Shown piece by piece: positions 40,122 to 49,932 of a stretch of DNA of 64,000 bases (position 1 is its first letter; every line of letters starts with the position of its first letter). The DNA comes from an uncultured Verrucomicrobia subdivision 3 bacterium. GTDB taxonomy: Bacteria > Verrucomicrobiota > Verrucomicrobiia > Limisphaerales > UBA11358. The translations under genes and the position numbers were made by a program. The notes beneath the pieces are model-generated. The model made no database searches and was not told the DNA's origin. It saw only the letters and a program-made list of their open reading frames with translations. The stretch covers positions 1-64,000 of the forward strand of contig CAIXBQ010000131.1 of NCBI GenBank assembly GCA_903917705.1, given 5' to 3'.

Positions 40122-41663
40122 TCAGGCGGTCTGGGGTTGCGGCAGTGGCTTGATACGTGGCACCGCCGCCGGCTGGGGCTGTGGCCGGCGCACCCCCCCG
40201 TTCAGGGCGACGCTAAAACCTGTTGTTCTGGCGAGATAACCAATATCTAGTTCGAAGGCGCCAAAAATAAAAAGGAACATGATGATTTCAAGGATTTGCA
40301 GGGCCAGCAGGAAGGTATTAATCGTTCGGAGTTCGGGGTCGCCGTAGCGATAGTTGCGATAGACCACCCAAAACGCCGCGGACATCAACCAAGTCATGCC
40401 AATGGCGCCCCAAATGCCGAACGGGATGATGGTTGAAAACGGGCCGCTGTGGTAATCTCCTGCCAGGGCCAGCGCCCCTTGGCTGGCGTCGAGTTGACCC
40501 GCTGCGTCTAGGCCGGATGCGACTCCTTGGGATGTGGCCATCAATTGAAAGTCGCCGGCGGACAAAGCGTAGCCCTTGCCCAATAACAGATAAGTCGGAA
40601 TCTGAGGGGTGAGGGCTTGCCAGATGGCCAGCCGCCATTCCGAGGATCCTTGCGCATCAATCCTTACGGAGGCGTCGAGATCCAGCGGCAGGACCGCCAG
40701 ACAGCGTTGATAGACATAGGGCAGGTGCTTCGCCAGCGGCACCAACAGGGCTAGCCCCATAATGCCGGCCATGACAAGAACGGGCAGCAGCCGGGTTTGA
40801 TAGAGCCTCTCCAAAATAAATAGCGCGGTGAAAACGATCATGAAGGAGATCAGCGCCTCCCGGAAACCGCCCAGTTGCGCGGCTGTCACCAGCAGGCAAA
40901 ATGCGGGCAGCCGCCAGACTCTTGGGCTGAAGAAAATGCCGCGCAGGCCGAACTTGGCCAGCATCAGGAAGGCCAAGGCATTGCAGCCGGCGGAAACCAT
41001 GCCTAGGCGGGTGACGCCTACCGCCACATCCGTACCCAGGGTGCCGGAAGAAGCCTGAATCAACAGGTTGCCGTAGTTCAACGGGGTGGGCAGGTGTGGA
41101 AACACGTCACCCAGTATGTCCAGCGCGGCTGAACCAAAATAAAGGGTGATGTAGAGCCGACGACGATTGGCGGGAATCTCCCGGCTGATCAGCGCAAAGA
41201 ACGTGGCTATGCCCAGCAAACAAAAAATGTATTTTTTCCCGCCGCCGACCGATCCGCCCAACTGGTGGAAGCCGATGCCACCGGCGAGTTGCATCGTCAC
41301 CAGAATTACCCCCAACAAGAACATGAGCGGCATGGTCATGGCCGGCACGCTGATGAACCGTCGTTCATTGCTCAGCGTCCGCTCCACGATGGAGATGGTA
41401 AGGCTCATGGCCACCACGGCCTGCCACGTCGGCGGGCTGGTGGGCAGGAAGAACAGCATGATCGGGCAGCCGATGCCGAACAACATGATGGGGTAATGCC
41501 ACTTGATGAAGACCGGCGACAGCAGCGCCGCGACCACAAACGCCAGAAACCCGAGCGTCCCGTAATCCATCGGGTTGGTCAGCAAATAGCCGAGGAAAAT
41601 CGCCAGCGGAATGCAGATCGCATACGTGATCAGCATTTTCATGGCGGCGGCGGGATTGGTCAT
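40122..41663 (-). CDS. O-antigen ligase/polymerase-like membrane protein
   Basis: Multi-TM 513 aa in the glycan locus with a large C-terminal loop. Confidence 0.7.
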   Translation of the reverse strand: MTNPAAAMKMLITYAICIPLAIFLGYLLTNPMDYGTLGFLAFVVAALLSPVFIKWHYPIMLFGIGCPIMLFFLPTSPPTWQAVVAMSLTISIVERTLSNERRFISVPAMTMPLMFLLGVILVTMQLAGGIGFHQLGGSVGGGKKYIFCLLGIATFFALISREIPANRRRLYITLYFGSAALDILGDVFPHLPTPLNYGNLLIQASSGTLGTDVAVGVTRLGMVSAGCNALAFLMLAKFGLRGIFFSPRVWRLPAFCLLVTAAQLGGFREALISFMIVFTALFILERLYQTRLLPVLVMAGIMGLALLVPLAKHLPYVYQRCLAVLPLDLDASVRIDAQGSSEWRLAIWQALTPQIPTYLLLGKGYALSAGDFQLMATSQGVASGLDAAGQLDASQGALALAGDYHSGPFSTIIPFGIWGAIGMTWLMSAAFWVVYRNYRYGDPELRTINTFLLALQILEIIMFLFIFGAFELDIGYLARTTGFSVALNGGVRRPQPQPAAVPRIKPLPQPQTA

Positions 41664-41794
41664 GCTTTTATCAATTCTTCAATCCCGCCAAGATAGGCCA
41701 TTTTCCGCGTTTGTCGCAACCTGAATCCCCGAATTTATCGGATCTAGAGGGCGGGTGGCGGCGATGTCTACGGCCTATTCGTCGCCGTCACGAT

Positions 41795-42205
41795 TCATTC
41801 AAGAATTTCAATCAGACCCATGCCGGCCACATTGTAAAATGAGACTTTGCGTCCGCCAAAAAGCACCGCAGGGCTGGGGGACGAGATGCATAAAACGCGC
41901 AAGCCTGCTGCCTCCAAATGCGCCAGCGTCGCTGCCAGATCCATCGTCTGGTAACAGACGTGATAAACAATGCCGGCAGGGTGGCGTTGCGTCAGGCGGT
42001 CAATCGGACCTTGGGAGTCGCCCGGCCAGATGATCTCGACCGCCGGTTGGGTGGCGTGGGTGCAAAGCGCCAGGTGGACATTCTGCACTGGATCGAAAAC
42101 CGCCGCGCCCATTTGGTAGCCGAGGGTAGAAAGGAAATTCTCCGCTTCGCGAGGCTGTTTCACGGCCAGTCCAAGATGATGAAAGGTAAGCGGGGCGCAG
42201 TTCAT
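41795..42205 (-). CDS. VOC-superfamily protein (glyoxalase/methylmalonyl-CoA epimerase-like)
   Basis: FHHLGLAVKQPREAENFLSTLGYQ, IVYHVCYQTMDLAATLAHLE, GLIEILE metal-ligand pattern. Confidence 0.88.
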   Translation of the reverse strand: MNCAPLTFHHLGLAVKQPREAENFLSTLGYQMGAAVFDPVQNVHLALCTHATQPAVEIIWPGDSQGPIDRLTQRHPAGIVYHVCYQTMDLAATLAHLEAAGLRVLCISSPSPAVLFGGRKVSFYNVAGMGLIEILE

Positions 42206-42236
42206 GAGGTTTGGTTGGTGGTTGGCGGCCGGCGCG

Positions 42237-43469
42237 CTATTTAAGCATGCCGAAGATGGCTTTCATTTCGTCAAAGCGGTTGGCGAACAGGAATAGTGTG
42301 GCTGCGCAGTAACAGAAAGTCATCGTCACGGCTACGGCGCGGATCCACGGATTGGCGTTGTAAGCCTTGAAGCCGTCGCGCCCCAGCCACTTTTTCAAGC
42401 CAATGGTGTAATAATGATTTGCCACGACGCCGAGCGCATGGGCGGCGCCATACGCGGCGTAGTTCCAGCCGGCACCGTGCCAGACTCCCACCAGCAGGAA
42501 AACAACGATGATCGTCAGGGCGATGGCGTGGTTGACGTGCGCGGGACCGAGCCAGCGGGCGAAAATCCGGGAAAGCGGGGAAAACACCACATCGCGGAAA
42601 TATTGCGACAAGGTGATGTGCCAGCGGTTCCAGAAATCCTTTACGTTGCGCGCGGCAAAGGGGTTGTTGAAGTTTTCCGCCACCGGAATGCCCATCAGCC
42701 CCGCCCCGCCGATGGCCATGTCGCAGAAGCCGGAAAAGTTGAAGTACAGATAGAGGTAATAAAACAGCACGGTCACCGGCAGATCCACCCATGAATGATA
42801 ATAGCCGTCCATTAGCAGCCACGCATAGGTGAGCTGCTGGCAGAGGATCGCGAGGACGAGATATTTCACCATGCCGACCAGCGCGCGCAGGGCGGCCCGG
42901 CCCGGCGGGATCACCGGCGGGACCGCGTCAAACGTGCGGCGGTAATTGCTGTAGGGGTTGATCGGCCCCACCGGCACCGTCGGCACAAAAAAACAGAAGC
43001 CTAAATATTCCCAGAAGCCCGGCCGCGGGACGACGCCGTTGCGGACTTCCAGCACCAGGAGACTGCTGCGGAAGGCCAGATACGAGATGCCGGTGAAGTA
43101 GAATCCGAGGGAATAATGCGTCGCATGCTGGCTCAGCATCCGCCGGATGGTGCCGCTGAACTCCGCATAAAACGTGCTTGGCACATACCGGATGACGATC
43201 AAAAACAGGAGCGGCGTGGCAAAAGCCAGCCACGGCTTCCAGCCGCCTTTCCCGGAAAAGAGGAGCAGTGCCAGATACTGCATTACCACCACGGCCAGAT
43301 ACGCCAGAAAGATGGGCAGGCGCGCGGACTGCATAAAAAAAACGTAAAAACCGGCGAGGTTCAGCAGCGCAAACGCCACCGTGCGCGGACCGCCCCGCAG
43401 GCGGTGGATGATCCACCTTCCGGCGGCGATGTAGCCGAGCATCAGGCCGAAGGTCAGCAGGGGCGCCAT
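42237..43469 (-). CDS. MBOAT family O-acyltransferase (AlgI-like)
   Basis: NFNNPFAARNVKDFWNRWHITLSQYFRDVVF and GVWHGAGWNYAAYGAAHALGVV (catalytic His region). Confidence 0.95.
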   Translation of the reverse strand: MAPLLTFGLMLGYIAAGRWIIHRLRGGPRTVAFALLNLAGFYVFFMQSARLPIFLAYLAVVVMQYLALLLFSGKGGWKPWLAFATPLLFLIVIRYVPSTFYAEFSGTIRRMLSQHATHYSLGFYFTGISYLAFRSSLLVLEVRNGVVPRPGFWEYLGFCFFVPTVPVGPINPYSNYRRTFDAVPPVIPPGRAALRALVGMVKYLVLAILCQQLTYAWLLMDGYYHSWVDLPVTVLFYYLYLYFNFSGFCDMAIGGAGLMGIPVAENFNNPFAARNVKDFWNRWHITLSQYFRDVVFSPLSRIFARWLGPAHVNHAIALTIIVVFLLVGVWHGAGWNYAAYGAAHALGVVANHYYTIGLKKWLGRDGFKAYNANPWIRAVAVTMTFCYCAATLFLFANRFDEMKAIFGMLK

Positions 43470-43473
43470 GACG

Positions 43474-43605
43474 TCAAAAACCTTGATAGACTGCGCGGTT
43501 GTCCCACAGGAAATGCGGCGAGATCACTGCCAGTGCCAGCGCCGCCAGCGCCAGCACGATCACGGCGAGATACACGAGGATTTCCGGAATGGATTTACGG
43601 GGCAT
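43474..43605 (-). CDS. 43-aa single-TM protein between MBOAT and SGNH-like genes
   Basis: Manual translation MPRKSIPEILVYLAVIVLALAALALAVISPHFLWDNRAVYQGF. Overlaps the upstream gene stop by 11 nt and ends 4 nt before the MBOAT start. Below the ORF-track cut-off. Confidence 0.75.
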   Translation of the reverse strand: MPRKSIPEILVYLAVIVLALAALALAVISPHFLWDNRAVYQGF

Positions 43606-44692
43606 ACGATTGCAACAGGGCCGGGGTGATGGCGCGGGTGAAATATTCTTGACCGGTTTTGTTCAGGTGCGCGTTGTTGTAAAACAGCTTGAAGACATCC
43701 TCGTCGCTGATGCCGGCCAGTAGGGTCGCCGGGGGGACGCCCATGAGCGTCACATGGCCCGGCAGAATCTCCGGCCAGCATTCCCGTTCGGGGACGGCGG
43801 GCGAACGCGGCTCATTCGCCTTCGGAATGTGCAGCCAGACCAGCTTCACGCCCTTGGCCTGGGCGAGCGCCGCCAGTTTCTTTGCAAAATGCAGATGCGC
43901 CGGAGGTGTGGCGGGACCGGTGAATTGAAAACGTGTTTTGTTTTCGGGGGAATAAACGCAGACGGCCGCCGGCGAAACCTCGTGCGGGGGCGTGTAGGGC
44001 ACATAATTCGTGTTGGGGACCATTTCGGTGCCGAATCCCCATAATACGGAAAGCGAGCCAAGCCGTTCGGCGGAGTTCGCGCCGTTGTAGGATTTCTCCC
44101 AGCTGTTTCGCGGGGGCGACCAGATCATCGGCAGGTTGGGCCGGATCAGGCTCAATAGATTTCGGGGCATCCCGCGCAAGGCGTCGGCGTAGTAAGCCAC
44201 CTGATAGAGCGTCGGCAAGCCCGTCAAGGCTTCCCGGTTATCCGCGAGCCGGAACCAGCGCGGCGCCGCCGCGTGGGGAATCGGCCCATCGGGACTGTAT
44301 TCCTCGTTGATGACCAGCAGATGAACCTTCCGGTTCGCCATCAGGTCTTGCGCGATGAAGTAGAGCGCATCAAAGCCGGGCCAGTTCCAGCCAAGGGTTA
44401 CCACCTTCGCATTACGCCCGAGCTGCCGGCTCAGTTCCTTCTGGACGTAAGGCGTGTCAATCGCGGTCCAGATGTGCGAGGAGCCGACGAAGGCGATGTC
44501 CACGTCGCCTTTCTCCTCGTAGATTTGCTGGTGGATGAACGGGTAGCAGCCTAGGTTCAACGGCGGGGCGGCGTAGGTTTCCGCGCGCAGGGGCAGCAGG
44601 GATTTTCCGACCAGCACCGGCAGCAGCAGCACCAGTAGCAGAAGCCCCGCAAACGCCGCCGCCTGTTTCGTGGATGAAAACGCCGGCGACAT
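43595..44692 (-). CDS. Membrane-anchored SGNH/GDSL-hydrolase-like protein
   Basis: N-terminal TM (MSPAFSSTKQAAAFAGLLLLVLLLPVLV) then VDIAFVGSSHIWTAID (GDSL-block-like) and C-terminal LFYNNAHLNKTGQEYFTRAI (D/N-x-x-H block). Confidence 0.75.
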   Translation of the reverse strand: MSPAFSSTKQAAAFAGLLLLVLLLPVLVGKSLLPLRAETYAAPPLNLGCYPFIHQQIYEEKGDVDIAFVGSSHIWTAIDTPYVQKELSRQLGRNAKVVTLGWNWPGFDALYFIAQDLMANRKVHLLVINEEYSPDGPIPHAAAPRWFRLADNREALTGLPTLYQVAYYADALRGMPRNLLSLIRPNLPMIWSPPRNSWEKSYNGANSAERLGSLSVLWGFGTEMVPNTNYVPYTPPHEVSPAAVCVYSPENKTRFQFTGPATPPAHLHFAKKLAALAQAKGVKLVWLHIPKANEPRSPAVPERECWPEILPGHVTLMGVPPATLLAGISDEDVFKLFYNNAHLNKTGQEYFTRAITPALLQSYAP

Positions 44693-44937
44693 CAGCGCTC
44701 CTGGCTGCGTTTGAGGATCAGATCGGCGAACTCGCCCACGTTGCGGGTCTGCTCCACTTCGCCGACGCGGAAGCGGACGGCAAACGCCTTTTCCACGGCC
44801 ACCAAAAGCGAAATATGCATGAGCGAATCCCATTCCGGCACGTCCTTCGCGCTCAGGGCCGGCGTGAGGCTCACCGGCTCCAGGAACAAATCGTCGAAAA
44901 TCGTCTGCAATTTGGCAATGGCTTCAGCTTGGTTCAT
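44692..44937 (-). CDS. Acyl carrier protein
   Basis: 81 aa, KDVPEWDSLMHISLLVAVEKAF (DSL phosphopantetheine site). Confidence 0.93.
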   Translation of the reverse strand: MNQAEAIAKLQTIFDDLFLEPVSLTPALSAKDVPEWDSLMHISLLVAVEKAFAVRFRVGEVEQTRNVGEFADLILKRSQER

Positions 44938-46792
44938 AGGCGCGGCGCGTGATTTTAATTTTGGTCAGTGTGGGCTGAATGGCGTCCATTTCCAATTCAA
45001 AAACTCGGGCGCCAGCCGATTCTGATTTCAAAACGAAACCCATCCTTGCGTAGAAATCCCGCACCATCTCATTCTTGGCGGTGGGCAGGTAAACGCCTTC
45101 CAGCCTGGTGCAGCCCTGGAGTCTTGCCAGCCGCATCAATTCATTCAGCACCTCGTCTTCAACCTGCCGTTTCAATACGCGGCAGCTCATCAGCCAGGTG
45201 TCAATCTTCATCACCGGGCCGGCTTTCTGGCTGATGACGACGGAAATCAGTCCGTGATCGCCGAACCGGTCCTTGAGGCGGAAGGAAAAACAAAGCTGGC
45301 TTTCGTCCGCCATGAGCCCATGGATTTCCGCTTCGGTGCGGCGCCGCGTGGTGAGGTTGAACTGGTTGCTCTTGTTGATGAGCTGCGCCAGCCGGGGCGC
45401 GTCCACCAGGGTGAATTCGCTGATGGCCGCCTCCATCGCCAGCGATTCCAGATATGCCGCCATGTCGGTGACCGTGGCGGAGAGCGCCTGTCGCTGCGCG
45501 TCGGACCGGTATTGCTCGGTGCGCGCGGCATCCTCGGCGGTGAGGCTGCGCGGCTCAAACAGCCGGCAGTCCGCCAATCGCGCGACATATTCCGACGGGT
45601 CGGGGCCGAGCAAAATCGTCGTCACTTCCGGCGCAAACTGCCGGACGATTTCAATTTCCGCCGGGTTGTCGTCCACGAACACGAAACTGTCGAGGCCCAG
45701 ATTCAACTCGGTCGCCATCTGCCGGAGGTTGTCGGATTTCGGCTCCCAGTTGGCCTTGAACGAGACGAAATCTTCCAGCCGCAAAACCATTTCGGGATGT
45801 TTTTCAAACGCGGCCGCCGCCTTCGCGTGGTCGTTTTTGCTGCACACCGCCAGCAGCGTCCCCCGCTGCTTGAGCGACCGGATGTATTTTTGAAACGCCT
45901 TGAACGCCTCGCCGCGCGGCGAGGTGTCGCCGATTTCAATGCCTTCCAGGCCGTCGTCCGCGACCACGCCGCCCCAAAGCGTGTTGTCCAGATCAAGCAC
46001 GAGGACTTTTTTCGGAGCCTGCCGGAGGCTGCCGATCAGGTGGGCGACTTCCCGCGCGAAATCCGGCAGCAGCGCGGGGGAGCACGGCTGCTTGCTTTCG
46101 AACCAGGCGCGGTCGTCGCGGGCCGCGAGGCCGCCGATGCGATGCGCCAGGAATTCCAGGTCGCAGAGGTGCAGATAGGGCGGCGCGTTCAGGCCCAGTT
46201 CAAAATTCACCCATTTGCGGAAGGTCCAATCCGCGCCGAGCGTCCGCGAGCGGTAGGCGCCGAGGTCGTGCCGGGCGGGGAGCATGAAGTTGGTGAGGAT
46301 GATTTCCGCCTGCGATTTATCATGCAGGCCGCGGACGAGTTCCATCAGCGAGTCCACCACGCGGCCCGCTTCGGCCCGCTGCGTTTCCCGCGCGTCGGCC
46401 AGGTGGCCGGTGTATTTGCACCGGTGTTCCGACGGCATGAGCACCACCGCCTGCGGCCGGAATTCATAAAGCCCGCCGGTCCCGTCCATGATTTCTGAGA
46501 TGTAATTGTCGAATTCGCCCCGCCAGAATTCGCAGGGATGGCCGGCCATTTCGCACAGATGCGCCAGCAGTTCGTGAAATGGATAAAGGCTGTAGCCGCC
46601 CAGCAGCGCGACGCGGAATTTTTCGCGGCTGACCCCGGGAACCGGCAGGTGGCGCGCCTGCGCTTTTTTTCGCAGCGCGGAAAGCAGGAATAATTCGTCA
46701 AATTCCCGGGCTGCGCGCGTGCTGGCGGCCAGGCGGGGCCAGAATTCCGGATCGCCTTTCAAAAGGAGCGTCTTGAGTTCGCCGTGCTGCAT
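44924..46792 (-). CDS. HAD-IIIC family phosphatase/FkbH-like protein with C-terminal GNAT-like domain
   Basis: KKVLVLDLDNTLWGGVVADDGLEGIEIG...LLAVCSKNDHAKAAAAFEKHPEMVLRLEDF...FVFVDDNPAEIEIVRQFAPEV. Confidence 0.95.
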   Translation of the reverse strand: MQHGELKTLLLKGDPEFWPRLAASTRAAREFDELFLLSALRKKAQARHLPVPGVSREKFRVALLGGYSLYPFHELLAHLCEMAGHPCEFWRGEFDNYISEIMDGTGGLYEFRPQAVVLMPSEHRCKYTGHLADARETQRAEAGRVVDSLMELVRGLHDKSQAEIILTNFMLPARHDLGAYRSRTLGADWTFRKWVNFELGLNAPPYLHLCDLEFLAHRIGGLAARDDRAWFESKQPCSPALLPDFAREVAHLIGSLRQAPKKVLVLDLDNTLWGGVVADDGLEGIEIGDTSPRGEAFKAFQKYIRSLKQRGTLLAVCSKNDHAKAAAAFEKHPEMVLRLEDFVSFKANWEPKSDNLRQMATELNLGLDSFVFVDDNPAEIEIVRQFAPEVTTILLGPDPSEYVARLADCRLFEPRSLTAEDAARTEQYRSDAQRQALSATVTDMAAYLESLAMEAAISEFTLVDAPRLAQLINKSNQFNLTTRRRTEAEIHGLMADESQLCFSFRLKDRFGDHGLISVVISQKAGPVMKIDTWLMSCRVLKRQVEDEVLNELMRLARLQGCTRLEGVYLPTAKNEMVRDFYARMGFVLKSESAGARVFELEMDAIQPTLTKIKITRRAYEPS

Positions 46793-46998
46793 AAAAATAT
46801 GTCAAAAACAGCCGCGCGCACCACCGGTGCCGGTCAGCCGTTTCGGGTAAATTGCTTTCGCTTGCATGGGCGGAATCTTGGCGCAAATCGCCGGTGGTTC
46901 AATTCTGAAAATAGGATTTGCCTGAAACCGGAGCGGCAAACGGGTTTTCCTGACGGTCTCAGTTCCTTGTTAAAACCCGGAAAACCCGGCACACCCGA

Positions 46999-47952
46999 TC
47001 AGATTTCCGCCGTCTGCACCTCCAGCAGGGTGCCGTAGCGGCTGATCTGGTCGGCGGTGGCTGCGACGACTTGATCGACCGTGACCATTTCCATGCACTT
47101 GCGGTCGAACTCGCACGGATTGCGGAGCCAGCAGGGCGCGCAGCGGACCTGGGTGTAGAGATTTTTGTTGGCCACATAGCCGGTCTGCGAAGGTTTCTCC
47201 CGTCCGCCATAGACGATGACGGCGCGGCAGTCCACCGCGCGGGCCACCTGCATTAAATATCCGGCCAGGCCCACGAACGCGAGCGATTGCGCGAGAATCG
47301 CCGCGGTCTGGCGCAGCGTCGTTCGCCCGCGCATGTCCGTCGCGCCTTCCAGCTTCGGGTCGCTGGCCGCGCCGACCTGGATCACGGTGACATCGCTGCG
47401 CAAGACCGCGCAGACTTCCTGAAATCGGTGCGGATACCATTCGCGGTTGCGCATGGGGTTGGGCGAGGCCAGGTCGGAAGATTGCATGACCACCTGGTCC
47501 CGGCCGAGCCGGCCGGCCTCAAATTCCTCGCGGGTCAAAAACAGGTAGGGGCGCAATTCCACTTTCCCGGTCACCCCCGCGCGCCGGCACATCTGGATCA
47601 ACACGTGTTCATTCGGCGGCTCGTCCGCATCGCGCGCCGGATCGTAGGCGGTCTGGTCGAGTTGCCTCAGCGGCAATCCGCAGCGCAGCCAGCGATTGAG
47701 GCCCGGGCGCGGATGGTGGATGATTTTGTCCACATCGGGGTTGTGCTGGAACACCTCGCGGTGATGCGTGGCCACGGCGATGCCTCGCGCGCCGCGTTTG
47801 CGGAGCTCGCGAAAAACGGCGGTGCCCATCAGGTCGCCGCTGATGGGTTCGTTGCCCTGGAAAAAATAACGGGGAAATCCCAGCCGCGCGCGGTTGAACA
47901 GCCCGGCAAAAGGCGACACGGCTTGGTTGATCATTTCCACCGGGGTTGCCAT
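46999..47952 (-). CDS. Glycosyltransferase family 9-like protein
   Basis: GDLMGTAVFRELRKRGARGIAVATHHREVFQHNPDVDKIIHH; LAFVGLAGYLMQVARAVDCRAVIVYGG. Start taken at MATPVEM. Confidence 0.75.
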   Translation of the reverse strand: MATPVEMINQAVSPFAGLFNRARLGFPRYFFQGNEPISGDLMGTAVFRELRKRGARGIAVATHHREVFQHNPDVDKIIHHPRPGLNRWLRCGLPLRQLDQTAYDPARDADEPPNEHVLIQMCRRAGVTGKVELRPYLFLTREEFEAGRLGRDQVVMQSSDLASPNPMRNREWYPHRFQEVCAVLRSDVTVIQVGAASDPKLEGATDMRGRTTLRQTAAILAQSLAFVGLAGYLMQVARAVDCRAVIVYGGREKPSQTGYVANKNLYTQVRCAPCWLRNPCEFDRKCMEMVTVDQVVAATADQISRYGTLLEVQTAEI

Positions 47953-48030
47953 GCGGCCAATTTTTCCAGTTTGCCGACGAAGCGCAAGTATCAATATCGA
48001 CCGTGCCCGCGGCCAGCCGGACAAAAAACT

Positions 48031-49929
48031 TTAATGACCGGCTCGCGTTTTCAGGTCGTCCGGTTTTTCAAAGTGCAGCAGAAACCACTGCTCCGGTCCG
48101 CCCGCCACCAGTTCGGTGATCGCAAGTGCGCGGACGATCTTGGCATGATGTTCCGGCGCCCATACGGCCAGCGGAACCGGGCAGATCTCCGACCACGCGT
48201 TTTCTTTGACCACCACCCATTCGATGGCCGTTGGATTTTGGAAAAAGCGACTGCTGTCCTGCCGGAGATGTTTGACCCGGCGCTGGCCGAACGGCCGCCA
48301 CAGGGAATAATCGCTGTCATTCGAGCCGGCGATGAAGCCGATTTCGCCGGCGCTGTCCGGCAGGCTGTCGCGGATGGGGGCCAGGAAATCATTCCGGTAG
48401 GCGTAGGTCGCGCAGGTGGTGGCCAGCCGGCGAAATGTTTCGTTTTCCGGATGTGCCTGCGCCAGTTTCCGCGAAATGGTCTGGGCCGGCCACAATGGTC
48501 GCGACACGGACAAAACCAGCACCGGCAGGGCGCCCAGAGCCAGCAGCACCAGCAGCGCCCGCCAGATCCGTCGGCGCAGCAGTTCCCGCTGTGCCGGCAG
48601 CAGCAGCAGCGGCATGACCGCCAGCGGATAATACGGCAGCATCAGTCTTGGCCCGGCTTCCGACCCCATCTTGGCCATGAAAAACAGGACGGATATCCAT
48701 GCCGCCAGCGCCACCAGCGGCAACCGCGTGACGCCGCCTTTGCGGAAACCCCTCCGGCCGACTCCGGCAATCGCCGCGCCCAGGACCAGCAGCAGCGGCA
48801 GCGTGACGCCCAGGCCCAGGCCGGCGCCTTCTTCGCCCGGAAATTCGTTGACCTTGTTCGAGCGCAGGCGCGGAAACTGGGTTTGCAGGAAGTGCGGCAG
48901 CGCGTCGGTGAGCCGGTGGTTGATCCGGTTGGAGCCGGGCATCACCGGCGGCACGAATGATTGTTCCGCCAGCAGGAAGCCGTTCCCCAGCAATCCCGCC
49001 ACCGGATTCGCCATCTGCATCTGGTATTTGTTTTGCGGGTCGCCGTTCCAGCTGCCGGTGTTCAACCAGTTCAAGCCCATGATCGGCAGGGCGGACACCA
49101 CCACCGCGAGGCCGGCCGCGGCGAGGCTGCCGGCCAGATGTTTCCGCAACTGCCCCAGCGCCGGCCAGACGGCGACGAGGCACGGCAGCGCGAGCGGCAG
49201 GTTGGAAAGTTTCACGCCGGTCAGCAGCGCGGCGGCCAGCAGCGCGGTCCACACCTCCGCCACGCTGCCCGAGCGCCGGGCCCGCAAGCCAAAGTAAATG
49301 GACAGCAGGCACAGCCAGGCGCCCGTCAGATCGTTTCCGATGCTGCCGGCCTGCGTCACATAGCCGTAGGCGAGCGGCAGCAGCCACATCCACGTCCAGG
49401 CCACCTTGCGCGCCACGCCCAGTTGCCGGCTGATGGAAAACAGCAGGCCCGGCATCAGCAGGAACCCCAGCGCGTTGATCAAAAACATTCCCCGGTCGGA
49501 ATGCGTCAGCGTCAGGATGGGCAGGGCGATCCATTCCCACGCCACGCCGGAATAATTCATCCGCTCATTGCACGTCGGAATCCAGCCCCAATGCCCCGCG
49601 TCCAGCCAGTTCAGCAGGCGCGGCAGCCGGTACGTCAGCGCGTCGAAGTTCGTGGGGGCATACAGCGCGCCGCCCAGCAACACCAGGGCCGCCACCGATA
49701 GATAAACCGCCGGCAGCGGTCGGCGGCCGCGGCGGAAAAGCTTCCGGCCGGCCCCGCGCGGAAATATCGCCACGCCCGTCCGCTTCAGCCAGAGTCCCGC
49801 GCCCGCCGCGAAGAGCAGCAGCGCCACCGCGTAGCCGCCCGCATTCAGTTCGTGCAATCCGGACAGCGCCCAGCCCGTGAAATTCAGCCAGGCGCACAGC
49901 CAGACCCAGATAAGTGCGGCGGCAGGCAT
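48031..49929 (-). CDS. Large multi-TM glycosyltransferase-like membrane protein
   Basis: 632 aa, about 10 hydrophobic segments, YAPTNFDALTYRLPRLLNWLDAGHWGW (acidic first-loop motif). Confidence 0.75.
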   Translation of the reverse strand: MPAAALIWVWLCAWLNFTGWALSGLHELNAGGYAVALLLFAAGAGLWLKRTGVAIFPRGAGRKLFRRGRRPLPAVYLSVAALVLLGGALYAPTNFDALTYRLPRLLNWLDAGHWGWIPTCNERMNYSGVAWEWIALPILTLTHSDRGMFLINALGFLLMPGLLFSISRQLGVARKVAWTWMWLLPLAYGYVTQAGSIGNDLTGAWLCLLSIYFGLRARRSGSVAEVWTALLAAALLTGVKLSNLPLALPCLVAVWPALGQLRKHLAGSLAAAGLAVVVSALPIMGLNWLNTGSWNGDPQNKYQMQMANPVAGLLGNGFLLAEQSFVPPVMPGSNRINHRLTDALPHFLQTQFPRLRSNKVNEFPGEEGAGLGLGVTLPLLLVLGAAIAGVGRRGFRKGGVTRLPLVALAAWISVLFFMAKMGSEAGPRLMLPYYPLAVMPLLLLPAQRELLRRRIWRALLVLLALGALPVLVLSVSRPLWPAQTISRKLAQAHPENETFRRLATTCATYAYRNDFLAPIRDSLPDSAGEIGFIAGSNDSDYSLWRPFGQRRVKHLRQDSSRFFQNPTAIEWVVVKENAWSEICPVPLAVWAPEHHAKIVRALAITELVAGGPEQWFLLHFEKPDDLKTRAGH

Positions 49930-49932
49930 GGC

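Noticed and set aside
45254-46498. 414-aa plus-strand ORF
   Set aside because: Antisense to the FkbH-like gene, which has clear HAD motifs.
47287-48960. 557-aa plus-strand ORF
   Set aside because: Antisense to GT9-like and multi-TM glycosyltransferase genes on the minus strand; composition (Gln/Arg-rich) is not protein-like.
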